Shown here: piece after piece, positions 23,732-34,802 of the stretch
Layout of the letters: each line of letters begins with the position of its first letter
How positions within the stretch are numbered: the first letter of the stretch is position 1
DNA from: Diphasiastrum complanatum
Lineage: Eukaryota > Streptophyta > Lycopodiopsida > Lycopodiales > Lycopodiaceae
Direction: 5' to 3'
Assembly: GCA_029204225.1 (NCBI GenBank)
Contig: CM055095.1
Span: 57,117,898 to 57,181,897, forward strand
DNA: 64,000 nt
Notes under the pieces: model-generated
What the model was told of the DNA's origin: nothing
The model's input: the letters and a program-made list of their open reading frames with translations, nothing else
Databases searched by the model: none
Position numbers and translations under genes: made by a program

Positions 23732-24711
23732 ATGAAACTCCAATTTTCTCCCAGAAAATCTAAAAAAAATCACTATTCTGACATTCAGAACTCTTTGTCA
23801 GAATTCGCAAGTATTACATTTAAAATTATCTGCCTCTCCACGATTTCTCAGCCTGTCCGCGAATTCTATCACGTCCAGAAAGACCAGTTTTTGTCCTACG
23901 CTATCCATTTTGCAAGCAAACTACCCTTTTGCCAAGTACAATATTGTCCTGCTCATTTGTATTCTACATCATGTCTCGTTGCTGAATCTTCTAATTCGAC
24001 TCCTCCACGACTAGAACGAAGAATTCCACGTATCAATGCACCAAAGTATGATGGCGAATCTGACCCAGTTCGATTTCTCCAAGACTTTGATAATGCATGT
24101 TGTTTTTATGGAGATACCTCTGAAACTGAAAAGCTTCGCCTATTTTCCATGGTACTCTATGGCACCGCCAAGGAGTGGTGCTTGAATCTCGAAGCTCCTG
24201 ATCTTGCTTCTTGGACCACCCTCGAGGACGCTCTCATCAAGCGTTTCAAAGCATCCAAACTTACTCAGAGCCTGTTCATTCAAATTACTCATATCAAAAT
24301 GCGTCGCGAAGAGTCTGTCCGAAACTACATTGAACGTTTTAAACGTCTCAAAGTAGAATGTGTTGATGAAAATATCACTTAACGAATGGCCATAAAACTA
24401 TTCTTAGTTGGATTGTCTAAAAACATCTACCGTGAACTCAAACCAGTTGACCTTTATGATCAACTTAAAGATGTGATGACCGATGCTATCCGTGAGGAAG
24501 ACGAAGGTTCCGATGATGACTTTGACCATCATGAAAAGAAATCTAAAGATCCAGACAGTCCTAATCACCCGAAGTCTGATAATATTGCTCAGTCTTTTGA
24601 ACTTCTACATCAAATGGAAACCTGGCAAAAAGCTCAAAAATCTCATATGGATAAACTCACTGGCGATTTCCAAACCACCATGAAACAGATTGCTGAGAAA
24701 TCCTTTCCAAC
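23732..24711 (+). pseudogene. Gypsy-A gag (Retrotrans_gag type), broken
   Basis: The gag capsid core is clear from about 24,020: a Lys-Tyr-Asp-Gly-Glu-Ser-Asp-Pro-Val-Arg-Phe-Leu block. Then come Gly-Thr-Ala-Lys-Glu-Trp-Cys, Leu-Ile-Lys-Arg-Phe and Glu-Ser-Val-Arg-Asn-Tyr-Ile-Glu-Arg-Phe. The frame stops at 24,382, resumes at 24,386, and ends at the Gypsy-B LTR insertion (24,712). No zinc knuckle is seen before the break. The gag forms the capsid of the retrotransposon particle in intact relatives. Confidence 0.8.
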
Positions 24712-25513
<802 letters not shown>

Positions 25514-25514
25514 G

Positions 25515-25532
25515 TGGCACCGTTGTCGGGGA
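25515..25532 (+). other. Primer-binding site of Gypsy-B (tRNA-Asp type)
   Basis: TGGCACCGTTGTCGGGGA matches the tRNA-Asp primer complement with two changes, directly after the LTR. Confidence 0.75.
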
Positions 25533-25849
25533 GCACCGCATAGCTTTCTCACTCTCTTACTCTTTTTCTCTATCTCTCTCTTTCTTCTCTCTCATCATTT
25601 TTTTTCATCAAAAAAATCAAATTTTAAGGGTAGAATTGTGTGAGTAGTGTTAGTTTTTGCCATTTTTTTCGTGATTTTTTTGTTTGTTTGCACGGTAGGG
25701 AGAGATTGTGGGGTGGTAGGATCAGATCCAAGCACCCAATCCCTTCGTTAATCCATAAAATCCATAAAATTAAGGAAAAAAAAAAAACTCAAAATCAGTT
25801 TTTGGAGGGAAAAAGAGAGCCAAAATTCCATCAGATTTTGATTTCTCAA

Positions 25850-27060
25850 AAACCAGCAAGAACTAACCTTTGCATGACTGGTAGCAGCTCCAAAGTACTA
25901 TCCCAGACCTACATAGAAGCCTGTGAAGGTTACTTCCCAATAGATTTTGAAAAACAGAGAAAAACCCATAAAAATTTAAAAATCCCTTGTAAAAATGAAA
26001 AAAATTTCAAAAATCAAAACTAACCTTCGCAGAGCTCTTTGAAGTTCCATCTCACTGAGACAAGGACACAGAGAAGTTTGCAAGAGTTAGATCCCAAAAT
26101 AAGTGCCCCTGTGAAGATTCCCAAGAGCAAAAAGTGGCCTAGAACCTTCTCATATAGCAAATTTTTTAGTTTCCCTGGGAAGTAGCTCTTGTAGCATGGT
26201 AGACAAGTGGATCTAACTCAGATACAAGCACATACCAGTCCGCAAGGGTTTGTTCCCAAAAAATCTTAAAATTCTGCAAAAAAAACACAAAAAAATGCAC
26301 TTTTTTAAAGATTTTTTGAGTTTCCTTCAGAAGTAACTCTCACAGGTAGGTGAGCAACTGAATCTGACTAAGATACAAGTGCATACAAGTCTGTGAGGGT
26401 TTCTTCTTAGAAAATCTTAAAATTTTGCAAAAAAGCCACAAAAAAATGCACTTTTTTTGAGATTTTTTTGAGTTTCCTTGAGAAGTAACTCTTGCAGATA
26501 GGTTAGCAGCTGAATCTAACTTAGATACAAGTGCATACCAGTCTGCAAGGGTTTTTTCCCAGAAAATATTAAAATTTTGCCAAAAAAACCACAGAAAAAT
26601 GCACTTTTTTCAAGATTTTTTGAGTTTACTTGAAAAGTAACCCTTGAAGCTTGGTGAGCAGCTGAATATGACTGAGATACAAGTTCATACCAGTCTTCAA
26701 GGGTTTTTTCCCAGAAAATCTTAAAATCTTGCAAAAAAACCACAAAAAAAATGCACTTTTTTCAAGATTTTATGAGTTTCCTTGGGAAGTAACTCTTGAA
26801 GCTTGGTGAGAAGCTGAATCTAACTGAGATACAAGCGAATACCAGTCTTCAAGGGTTTGTTCCCAGAAAATCTTAAAATTTTACAAAAAGACCCAAAAAA
26901 AATGCACTTTTTCCATGATTTTATGAGATCTGTTGGGAAGTAACCTTTGCCAAGAGTTTCTTTAGATATATCTAACCAAGATCTGGCGAAATTTTTGTGA
27001 AGATCCAATGGTTATATTTAGAGAAAGTGCCAAAAAGTGCCAAAAAACTGTGTTTTTTCA
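25850..27060 (+). repeat. ~152-bp tandem array in the Gypsy-B leader
   Basis: The phrase 'gatacaag…ataccagtc…aagggtt' recurs at 26,221, 26,372, 26,524, 26,675 and 26,828, a spacing of 151-153 bp. Each unit also holds 'cccagaaaatcttaaaatt', an A-rich tract, 'aatgcactttttt' and 'gggaagtaactcttg'. More degenerate units extend upstream to about 25,850 and downstream to about 27,060. The array is non-coding in the plus direction, with stops in all units. Confidence 0.85.
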
Positions 27061-27144
27061 AGATCTTGATTAATGTGCCCATCAAGAACTCTTGCAAAAC
27101 TCACACTGTAGGAAGGGTGAAGGTTAGATTCACTCAGATCTGAA

Positions 27145-27176
27145 CAAATCTCAACAACAACAACAACAACAACAAA
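27145..27176. repeat. Short (CAA)n tract
   Basis: 'caacaacaacaacaacaacaac', a low-complexity tract in the leader, 3' of the tandem array. Confidence 0.8.
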
Positions 27177-27539
27177 CCCACAAAGAGCCAAGAAAAGAGA
27201 CTAAAATCACACTATTAGCCAACTGAAATTGATTAGATCTTGTCAAATCTAGGTTGTAGTCACAATATCCATCAAGATCCAACATCCCTAAACTGAACCA
27301 AGTGAATGAACCTCATATCAAGTTGATCAGTACCAAGAAAAATGAGTTTCCACCACCATCCATACCAACCATTCATCACTCTTCTGTCCACACTCTTCTG
27401 TCCATCTCCATTTTCTCTTGATAGTGTAATTTTCATTGCGGTTATCTGTTAAATCCATTTCTGTTTCTGTTCACATCCATACAAATCTCTCTTTTCTTGA
27501 TTCTTTTCTCGTCTTCTTTTTCTTCTTCCACTTCAAAAA

Positions 27540-28366
27540 AAAAAAAAAAAGTTGGAACATCAGAGTCATTGAGCAAACCTTGAAGCAATTCACCAACCAG
27601 CTACTTTGCGACATTCTAGTGCTGAACTATGGAGACCGCCCTTGTAGGATTATCGAAATTAAAAAAGTTCCTTGCTGAAACAATCCGAGACTACACTTAT
27701 TGGATCTATCATCTAGTGAAGGATTGTGATCCCCCGATTCCCCAACAGATCATCATGGCCAAATACTATGCCGGACTGCCCAAAAGGATCAGATCTGGTA
27801 TGGAAGAGTTAGCATCCTATGTGTCGCTTGCCCAACTTTGTAAGGATGCTGCCTTGATGGAAATCTCACTCGGGAAGAAGGATTTTCCCTATTCATATGG
27901 GGAATCAGAGGAACAAAGGTCGACAACGAGCAATGAAACAACAAGAATGAAACCCCATGCAAGGCAACAAAGTGCAGCAAGGTCAAGCAAATCAAGTGCA
28001 GCGGAAGACCAAGATTGCCTCTAGTCCTACACTAGCCCCCGAAAAATTCCAAGCACCATCTCGGCAAGAGAAAGGTAAGGCTCCCCTCGAATCTCTAGCC
28101 CATGATGTTCCTGCATACTTTAAGGACTATACGATCGAGGATCTCACAATCCAATTACCCCAAGCTCAACGTGAGCCAACTGGTAATTCACCCTATGAAG
28201 GCCCTGCACAAACCATAACCCTTTCCCTGAGTGAGCCAAATGGAACCAACGAATATCTTGTCCACGTCGGAGCTCATCTTAATCGCGAACAACTTAGACA
28301 ACTTGAAAAGCTCCTATGAAAATATCGACATGTCTTTGCTTGGACCTACAAAGACATGAAACGAGT
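27540..28366 (+). pseudogene. Gypsy gag C-terminus and pol N-terminal region, broken, cut by Copia-1
   Basis: After a poly-A run the plus strand gives a gag-like segment (27,660-28,020) in one frame. It then shifts to a frame beginning about 28,020 that reads the linker before gypsy reverse transcriptase. Near the end is His-Val-Phe-Ala-Trp-Thr-Tyr-Lys-Asp-Met. A TGA at 28,317 interrupts it. The frame is cut at 28,366 by Copia-1 and resumes at 34,803. No protease motif is visible. It could belong to Gypsy-B or to Gypsy-A. Confidence 0.7.
28362..28366. repeat. Target-site duplication of Copia-1, left copy (CGAGT)
   Basis: The right copy at 34,798-34,802 is TGAGT. The single difference is C to T at a CpG. 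Confidence 0.8.
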
Positions 28367-29021
28367 TGTGAAAATTGTCAACATTTCCTAGCTAGTTTGA
28401 GGCCTAAATTGGCTAAAATTGTAAATAGTTTTGGTTCTGGAGTTTCACACGTGTGAACCAGACCACAATGTTTTTATTTACTATATTTTTTCAGTATGAT
28501 GAAGTGTCAAACTTCATACCCTTCAAAATGAGACCATTTTGATGTATTTTGGTCATATAAGCCATTTTTAGCTATTTTTCCTATATAGGGAATATCTAGG
28601 GTCAAGTACCTTCTAGAGAGAGGAGAGAGAGTCATCTTCCTCATCCATAAATAGTAGGGAAGTCGTGGAGAACAGGTTGGAAAAACCTTTTGTATGCTTC
28701 ATTGAGATCAATAGATCATTGTCATTGTTTCTTCCTCCATTGAGAGCATTGTTGTGTGTATTGTCTTCAAGCTATTGTGTATGATCTTAGGTGCTTTCCA
28801 AAAGTGGTAGGCTGATGTATTATGGACTGTATAATGCTATTTTGGGCCGCACTTGATGTTTATGGAAGTTTCCATTTGTGATAAATGCTTTTTGATCAAG
28901 TTCTTTGCATTCTAGGTAGCATAGAATGTGTTGCCAATTCCTAGCTTATGTAGTTTGGAGTGCAAGCATTCAAGCCAATGATCTTGGAGTTTAGATCCAC
29001 TTAGGATCTGTATTTTTCACA
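28367..29021 (+). repeat. Copia-1 5' LTR
   Basis: TGTGAAAATT…TTTTTCACA. It carries a CACACGTGTG palindrome (28,448-28,457) and a CTATATAGG TATA-like site near 28,585. The 3' LTR is colinear and the same length. Confidence 0.95.
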
Positions 29022-29039
29022 TGGTATCAGAGCTGGTTG
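29022..29039 (+). other. Copia-1 primer-binding site (initiator tRNA-Met)
   Basis: TGGTATCAGAGCTGGTTGG directly abuts the LTR. The first 12 bases match the standard copia primer site. Confidence 0.9.
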
Positions 29040-30193
29040 GCTTCTATTTACAGTAAGTATTCCATTTTTGGTGATATTTGGATGTTTGATCAAGTTCTAG
29101 CATGATTTTGCATTGCTTTGTTGATCAAATCTTACTAACCTTTGTTTTGTGAGTTGAACTTGTGGATCAAAAGCATATTTCAGGTCTATTGAAGATCAGA
29201 GGCTGAAAAGAAACTATTTTGGATCAGATCATAACACCTAATCATTTGTGATTGTGAGGCTTGTGCATATTCAATACTAACAATGTTCTTTTCAATCCTA
29301 TTGTTGACAATCTCCATTCTTGGATGAACACTCTCCTTAAGTGGATGAAACTTCTCCTTAAGTGGATGACAAATGCTCTTTTGAGTGAGTTGTAATTCTC
29401 CTAAAGGCTGAGCAAAGCTCCCATTTGGATGAAAAATCCCCTTTTTTGGGTGAACATATTGTAAGCTCCATTGTGAAGAGCATATTGTAAAGATTGTCAT
29501 CAATTTTGGCATAAATTTTGGTGTACTTTGTTGAGCATGTAAGTAACTCTCCTTATGTAATTTGATTGGAGCATTTGCTGGAAGGTGTTAACCATTATGC
29601 AAGTGTGTTTTCAGGTTCTTAACAGGTTGAGGAACATTCTCATGTGAAGTGATCTTAGATCTACATCTAAACACCAAGATTTGACAAGATAGTGAAGCTA
29701 GTCTTGTGATTCACTAAGTGTGCTCATTCATTCACCTCTAAATCTTGTATTTATCACTTGCTGGAGTTTATAAACTTTTAGAAGTGTGGTTTACATGTGG
29801 TTTTACAGGTTGAATCAATATCTTAGTGTGTTGATCATATGTTGATCAAGTTTGTTCATTACTAGGTAATCTTGGCATCCTAGTTTTGGGTATTTTCTAA
29901 GAATGCAAGTAACTCTTCACACCATAACTTGAGTTGGTCACTTGCTGGAAAGTTTGAGAGCTTAAGCAAGAGTGTGTTCAGGTTGGTTTGATTTTGTAAT
30001 CCATTCTTAGTGTGTGCAAAGTGTTGCATGTGTTTCAATCTTCCTTTCTATGCTTGGAAACCATCTAGGTTCAAGATAGAAGTGTTTTAGGGTCCTAAAT
30101 CTTCATAGATCTCTTTATCTATCATTTGTTGAGAGAAAAGTGAGTGCTAAGTGCTTTAGGACAGAACCTAAAAGTTGAAGAAACATTAGAATC
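29040..30193 (+). other. Copia-1 leader with degenerate repeats
   Basis: Untranslated leader. A module 'cacttgctgga(a/g)…aag(t/a)gtg…caggtt' occurs near 29,570, 29,756 and 29,940, about 185 bp apart. A 'ctccttaagtggatga' unit is duplicated near 29,330-29,370. Several short ATGs lie upstream of the polyprotein start. Confidence 0.6.
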
Positions 30194-33100
30194 ATGGCTT
30201 CCAATGGTGGGATCATGCTAGAGTCTAGTGAAAGGTTGAGTTCATCAAACTACTCTACTTGGAAAGTGAGGATGGAGTCCTTACTTGAGTTGAATGAACT
30301 CATGGACATAGTTGCAGAAATTGAAGAGAGACCTCTCACACTTCAAGAGCAACAAAGGTTTGATAAGAAGGCCAAAAGGGCTCTTCATATCATTAAAATG
30401 AATGTTACAAATGAACTTCTCAAGGAAGTTGGAAAGTGTCAAAGTGCAAGTGAGGCATGGAATGCCTTAAAGAAGCTCTTTGAATCAAAGTCCACATCTA
30501 GGGTATTGACCCTAAGGAGACAAATATTTTCTAGTAGGCAAAGAGAGGGTGAAAGTGCTCATGCATTTATCTTGAGAGTTAAGTCCCTAAGTGATGATTT
30601 AGCATGCATTGATGAGAACATAAAAGATGGTGAAATAGTCCAAGTTATGTTGAATGGTTTGCTAAATGAACATGCTAACCTTGTGCAAAGTTTTGCCATT
30701 CAAAGAGTCTTGCCAAGTGTGGTTGACTTGCAAGAAATCTTATTGGCTGAAGAACATAGGTTGCAATCAAAGCTTGATGGTGCATCCTTGCAAGGTGGAG
30801 GTGAAGAGGCTTTCTTCACAAAAGGCAAATTCAAGGGCAAAGGTAAAGGCAAAGGGAAATGGTCCAAAGGTGGTAACTTTGATCATGATGATCACTCTTC
30901 CTCTTCCTCTTCTACTAAGAACAATAAGTCAAAGTTCAAGTGCTTTTATTGTGGGATAAAAGGTCATTTTGCAAATGAATGTTATAAGAAGAAAAGAGAG
31001 CAAGGAGAGAGGCAAGGAAATCTTACAATAGATGAGGAAGAACATAACACATGTGAATCACTTGTTATGACTTCAAGTTTGTTAGCCAACATAGATGATA
31101 ATGATCCTTGGTGGATTGATAGTGGAGCCTCATCTCACATGACAAGACATAAGGAATACTTTACATCCTTATTGTCTTATGAGGGAGAAGGTAACATCAT
31201 CTACACTGCAAATGATGGTCAATGTGACATCAAAGGCATAGGCACTATTCCTATTTCCCTTTCAACAAATAGGAAAGCAAATCTTGAAAATGTTTTGTAC
31301 ATTCCTTCAATCACTAAGAATTTGCTTAGTGTAAGTCAAATGATTGACAAAGGACTTGATGTGGAGTTCATTGGAGATGCATGTTTGATAAGTAAATGTG
31401 GATCCTTGATTGCTCAAGGTAGGAGGCATGGTAAACTTTTCAAGCTTGATGCATGTGTGATCTCTAATCATGAAGGATGTATGGCTAGGGAGCAATTGAC
31501 AAACCAAGAAGTTTGGCACAAGAGGTTGGGCCATCCCAACTTCAAATCTTTGGAGGTAATGGCAAAGAAAGAGCTTGTTCTTGGTCTCCCTAAAAGTCTT
31601 GTTGCAAACAATAGTGTTTGTGAACATTGTGCCTTGTCCAAATCTCATAGACTTGCTTATTCTAGATCTACTTCTAGATCTAAAGAAGCTTTTCAACTTG
31701 TGCATTCTGATATTCATTCTTCTAGTACAACTAGCAATGGTGGGGCAAAGATGTATGCAACTTTCATTGATGACTTTAGTAGGTATACTTGGATCTATCT
31801 TCTTAAAAGTAAGGATGAAGTGTTTGCTGCATTTGTCAAGTTCAAGAATGAAATGGAAAACCAATTCAATACAAAGATCAAATGCTTAAGATCTAATAAT
31901 GGAGGGGAATACACCTCAAATAGGTTCAAAGACTTTTGTATAGCACATGGGATTAAGAGGGAGATGTCTAGTCCTAGGACTCCACAACAGAATGGAGTGG
32001 CCGAGAGGAAGAATAGAACCCTTTGTGAATGTGCCAAGGCAATGAGACTACATGCTAATCTTGCTAAGTCTTTTTGGGGGGAAGCTTTAGCATGTGCTAA
32101 CTATCTATGTAATAGATGGACAAGTGCTTCCTTGGATGGTAAAACTTCTCATGAGGTTCTTTATGGTAGAAGGCCGAGTGTCAAGCATTGTAGGATCTTT
32201 GGATGTACATGTTTTGTCAATATCACACTTGATAATAGAACTAAAGAAGATCCTTCATCAAAGAAGGGTGTGTTTGTTGGCTATAGTGAAGTAAGCAAGG
32301 CTTACAAAGTGTACATTCCTTCTACAAAGAAAGTTGTCATAAGTAGGGATGTCATCTTTCATGAAGAGAATGTTTCCAATGTTGTTGATGTTGATGTTGA
32401 TGTGCCTACTAATCATCATGATGTGCAAGATGTCTTGGATGAAGATGGAGATGCCACTCCAAAGCAAACTTCAAGGAAGACTCAAAGGCAAAGGGCTAAG
32501 CCATCAAGGCTAACCTATGATGAAAAAGGAAAGCAAGTGGTGGACAACTCTAACCTTGCTTTTCTTACCTCTTTTGATGAACCAACTTGTGTAGGTGAAG
32601 CAATTCAAAAGAAGGAATGGATCCAAGCCATGGATCATGAGCATCAAGCACTCATCAAAAGCAACACATGGAGGTTGGTAAAGCTTCCAAAGGACAAGAA
32701 GGCAATTGGTTGTAAGTGGATCTTCAAGATCAAGACAAATCAAGATGGATCAATCAACAAGTACAAGGCAAGGTTGGTGGCAAAGGGGTATGCTCAAGAA
32801 TATGGTATTGACTATGATGAGACCTTTGCACCCGTGGCAAAGATGGTAACTATTCGAATCCTAATCTCTCTTGCAACTCTTTATGATTGGGATATGTGGC
32901 AAATGGATGTTACTAATGCCTTCTTGAATGGTGATCTTGAAGAAGATATTTACATGGAGCAACCCGAGGGCTATGTTTCACATGATGAGCCTAATCATGT
33001 GTGCTATCTCCAAAAGAGTTTGTATGGGCTAAAGCAAGCACCAAGGAGTTGGTATGCTAAGCTCAATTCCTTCTTACTTTCTCAAAACTTTGTTATGAGT

Positions 33101-34147
33101 GAGTATGATCATTCTCTCTACTTTAGATTGAATGAAAATGATATCACTTTACTTTTGATCTATGTTGATGACATTATCTTAAGTGGTGGTAACAATCTAG
33201 ATATAGATGAAATCAAGATGGCACTCAAAAGAGAGTTTGAAATTCAAGATCTTGGTAAACTTCATTATACCTTAGGAATAGAGATTATTAGAACTTCTAA
33301 ATCTACATTCATATGTCAAGAAAAGTATGTTAACTCTATTCTAAAAAGGTTTCATATGGAAGATTGTAAAGTTGTTTCTACTCCTATGGAATCAAATGTA
33401 AAGCTAACTACAAGAAGTAATGAAAGATCCTTCAAGGACATTACTCTCTATAGAAAGCTAATAGGATCTCTTATATGGTTAACCATCACAAGACCTGATC
33501 TAAGCTTTGTGGTTGGTAAACTAAGTCAATTTATGCAAGATCCTAGTGAGGCTCATTGGAAGCTAGGAAAGAGAGTACTTAGATACATCTCGGGATCTAG
33601 AGATTTTGGCATCTTGTATGGAGGTACTACACCTAGCCTTTGTGGATTTTCAGATTCAGATTTTGCAGGTGATCAAATGGATAGGAAGTCAACAAGTGCC
33701 TTTGCAATCTATCTTGGAGATGGAGTGGTCTCATGGCTATCAAAGAAGCAACCAACTATCTCTCTATCTTCCACCGAAGCCGAGTACAAGGCATTAACAA
33801 CATGCACCAAGGAGATTCTTTGGATCAAGAGGATGTTATTGGATCTTCACTTGCTGGAACCAGAGAAGACTCCAATCATACTTTGTGATAACCTTTCAGC
33901 CCAAAGCTTGGCAAGCAATCCTGTTTTTCATGCAAGGAGCAAGCACATTGAGATTGCTCACCATTTTGTGAGAGATCAAGTCATTGCCAAAGAGGTGGAG
34001 CTTCAACATGTCTCTTCAAAGGAGTGTGTGGCTGATATCTTCACCAAACCATTGGGAAAGGACCTATATTTAATGCATAGATCTAATCTTGGAATGTGCT
34101 CAAAGACTATGTTGAAACTAGCATCCAATGTTGAAGAGGGAGTGTGA
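30194..34147 (+). CDS. Copia-1 gag-pol polyprotein, unbroken, integrase catalytic Asp replaced
   Basis: One frame of 1,317 residues holds all copia domains in order. Gag has a CCHC zinc knuckle (Cys250, Cys253, His258, Cys263). The protease has Asp-Ser-Gly-Ala (Asp309). Integrase has the HHCC finger (His442, His447, Cys476, Cys479) and core Asp506 and Glu604. Reverse transcriptase has Tyr-Val-Asp-Asp (990-993). RNase H has Ser-Asp-Ser-Asp near 1,153-1,156 and Leu-Ser-Ser-Thr-Glu-Ala-Glu-Tyr. Intact relatives make a particle, copy RNA to cDNA and integrate it. At 568 the expected catalytic Asp of the Arg-Ser-Asp-x-Gly-Gly-Glu motif is Asn (AAT), which should abolish strand transfer. The motif after Asp506 is also unusual (His-Ser-Ser-Ser). 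The start ATG follows the long leader. The stop codon's bases lie inside the 3' LTR. Confidence 0.97.
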   Translation: MASNGGIMLESSERLSSSNYSTWKVRMESLLELNELMDIVAEIEERPLTLQEQQRFDKKAKRALHIIKMNVTNELLKEVGKCQSASEAWNALKKLFESKSTSRVLTLRRQIFSSRQREGESAHAFILRVKSLSDDLACIDENIKDGEIVQVMLNGLLNEHANLVQSFAIQRVLPSVVDLQEILLAEEHRLQSKLDGASLQGGGEEAFFTKGKFKGKGKGKGKWSKGGNFDHDDHSSSSSSTKNNKSKFKCFYCGIKGHFANECYKKKREQGERQGNLTIDEEEHNTCESLVMTSSLLANIDDNDPWWIDSGASSHMTRHKEYFTSLLSYEGEGNIIYTANDGQCDIKGIGTIPISLSTNRKANLENVLYIPSITKNLLSVSQMIDKGLDVEFIGDACLISKCGSLIAQGRRHGKLFKLDACVISNHEGCMAREQLTNQEVWHKRLGHPNFKSLEVMAKKELVLGLPKSLVANNSVCEHCALSKSHRLAYSRSTSRSKEAFQLVHSDIHSSSTTSNGGAKMYATFIDDFSRYTWIYLLKSKDEVFAAFVKFKNEMENQFNTKIKCLRSNNGGEYTSNRFKDFCIAHGIKREMSSPRTPQQNGVAERKNRTLCECAKAMRLHANLAKSFWGEALACANYLCNRWTSASLDGKTSHEVLYGRRPSVKHCRIFGCTCFVNITLDNRTKEDPSSKKGVFVGYSEVSKAYKVYIPSTKKVVISRDVIFHEENVSNVVDVDVDVPTNHHDVQDVLDEDGDATPKQTSRKTQRQRAKPSRLTYDEKGKQVVDNSNLAFLTSFDEPTCVGEAIQKKEWIQAMDHEHQALIKSNTWRLVKLPKDKKAIGCKWIFKIKTNQDGSINKYKARLVAKGYAQEYGIDYDETFAPVAKMVTIRILISLATLYDWDMWQMDVTNAFLNGDLEEDIYMEQPEGYVSHDEPNHVCYLQKSLYGLKQAPRSWYAKLNSFLLSQNFVMSEYDHSLYFRLNENDITLLLIYVDDIILSGGNNLDIDEIKMALKREFEIQDLGKLHYTLGIEIIRTSKSTFICQEKYVNSILKRFHMEDCKVVSTPMESNVKLTTRSNERSFKDITLYRKLIGSLIWLTITRPDLSFVVGKLSQFMQDPSEAHWKLGKRVLRYISGSRDFGILYGGTTPSLCGFSDSDFAGDQMDRKSTSAFAIYLGDGVVSWLSKKQPTISLSSTEAEYKALTTCTKEILWIKRMLLDLHLLEPEKTPIILCDNLSAQSLASNPVFHARSKHIEIAHHFVRDQVIAKEVELQHVSSKECVADIFTKPLGKDLYLMHRSNLGMCSKTMLKLASNVEEGV
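34132..34142 (+). other. Copia-1 polypurine tract, inside the coding frame
   Basis: GAAGAGGGAG directly precedes the LTR start TGTG and encodes the last residues of the polyprotein. Confidence 0.8.
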
Positions 34148-34797
34148 AAATTGTCAACATTTCCTAGCTAGTTTGAGGCCTAAATTGGCTAAAATTGTAA
34201 ATAGTTTTGGTTCTGGAGTTTCACACGTGTGAACTAGGCCACAATGTTTTTATTTACTGTATTTTTTCAGTATGATGAAGTGTCAAACTTCATACCGTTC
34301 AAAATGAGACCATTTTGATGTATTTTGGTCATATAAGCCATTTTTAGCTATTTTTCCTATATAGGGAATATCTAGGGTCAAGTACCTTCTAGAGAGAGGA
34401 GAGAGAGTCATCTTCCTCATCCATAAATAGTAGGGAAGTCGTGGAGAACAGGTTGGAGAAACCTTTTGTATGCTTCATTGAGATCAATAGATCATTGTCA
34501 TTGTTTCTTCCTCCATTGAGAGCATTGTTGTGTGTATTGTCTTCAAGCTATTGTGTATGATCTTAGGTGCTTTCCAAAAGTGGTAGGCTGATGTATTATG
34601 GACTGTATAATGCTATTTTGGGCCGCACTTGATGTTTATGAAAGTTTCCATTTGTGATAAATGCTTTTTGATCAAGTTCTTTGCATTCTAGGTAGCATAG
34701 AATGTGTTGCCAATTCCTAGCTTATGTAGTTTGGAGTGCAAGCATTCAAGCCAATGATCTTGGAGTTTAGATCCACTTAGGATCTGTATTTTTCACA
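34143..34797 (+). repeat. Copia-1 3' LTR
   Basis: Same 655-bp length and ends as the 5' LTR. Differences are at the ACCAGACC/ACTAGGCC block (two), ACTATA/ACTGTA, CATACCC/CATACCG, GGAAAAA/GGAGAAA and ATGGAAG/ATGAAAG. The target duplication TGAGT follows (34,798-34,802). Confidence 0.95.
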
Positions 34798-34802
34798 TGA
34801 GT

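Larger units (their letters stand above)
28367..34797 (+). mobile_element. Copia-1: young, structurally complete Ty1/copia element
   Basis: Total 6,431 bp: LTR 655 bp, primer site, ~1.15 kb leader, one 1,317-codon gag-pol frame, purine tract, LTR 655 bp. The LTRs differ at about six positions by my count (~0.9%), so insertion is recent relative to the surrounding elements. It lies inside a gypsy pol frame that reads on across the insertion. Confidence 0.95.

Noticed and set aside
31307-31864. 185-codon minus-strand frame inside Copia-1
   Set aside because: It is antisense to the polyprotein integrase domain, a shadow of real coding sequence.
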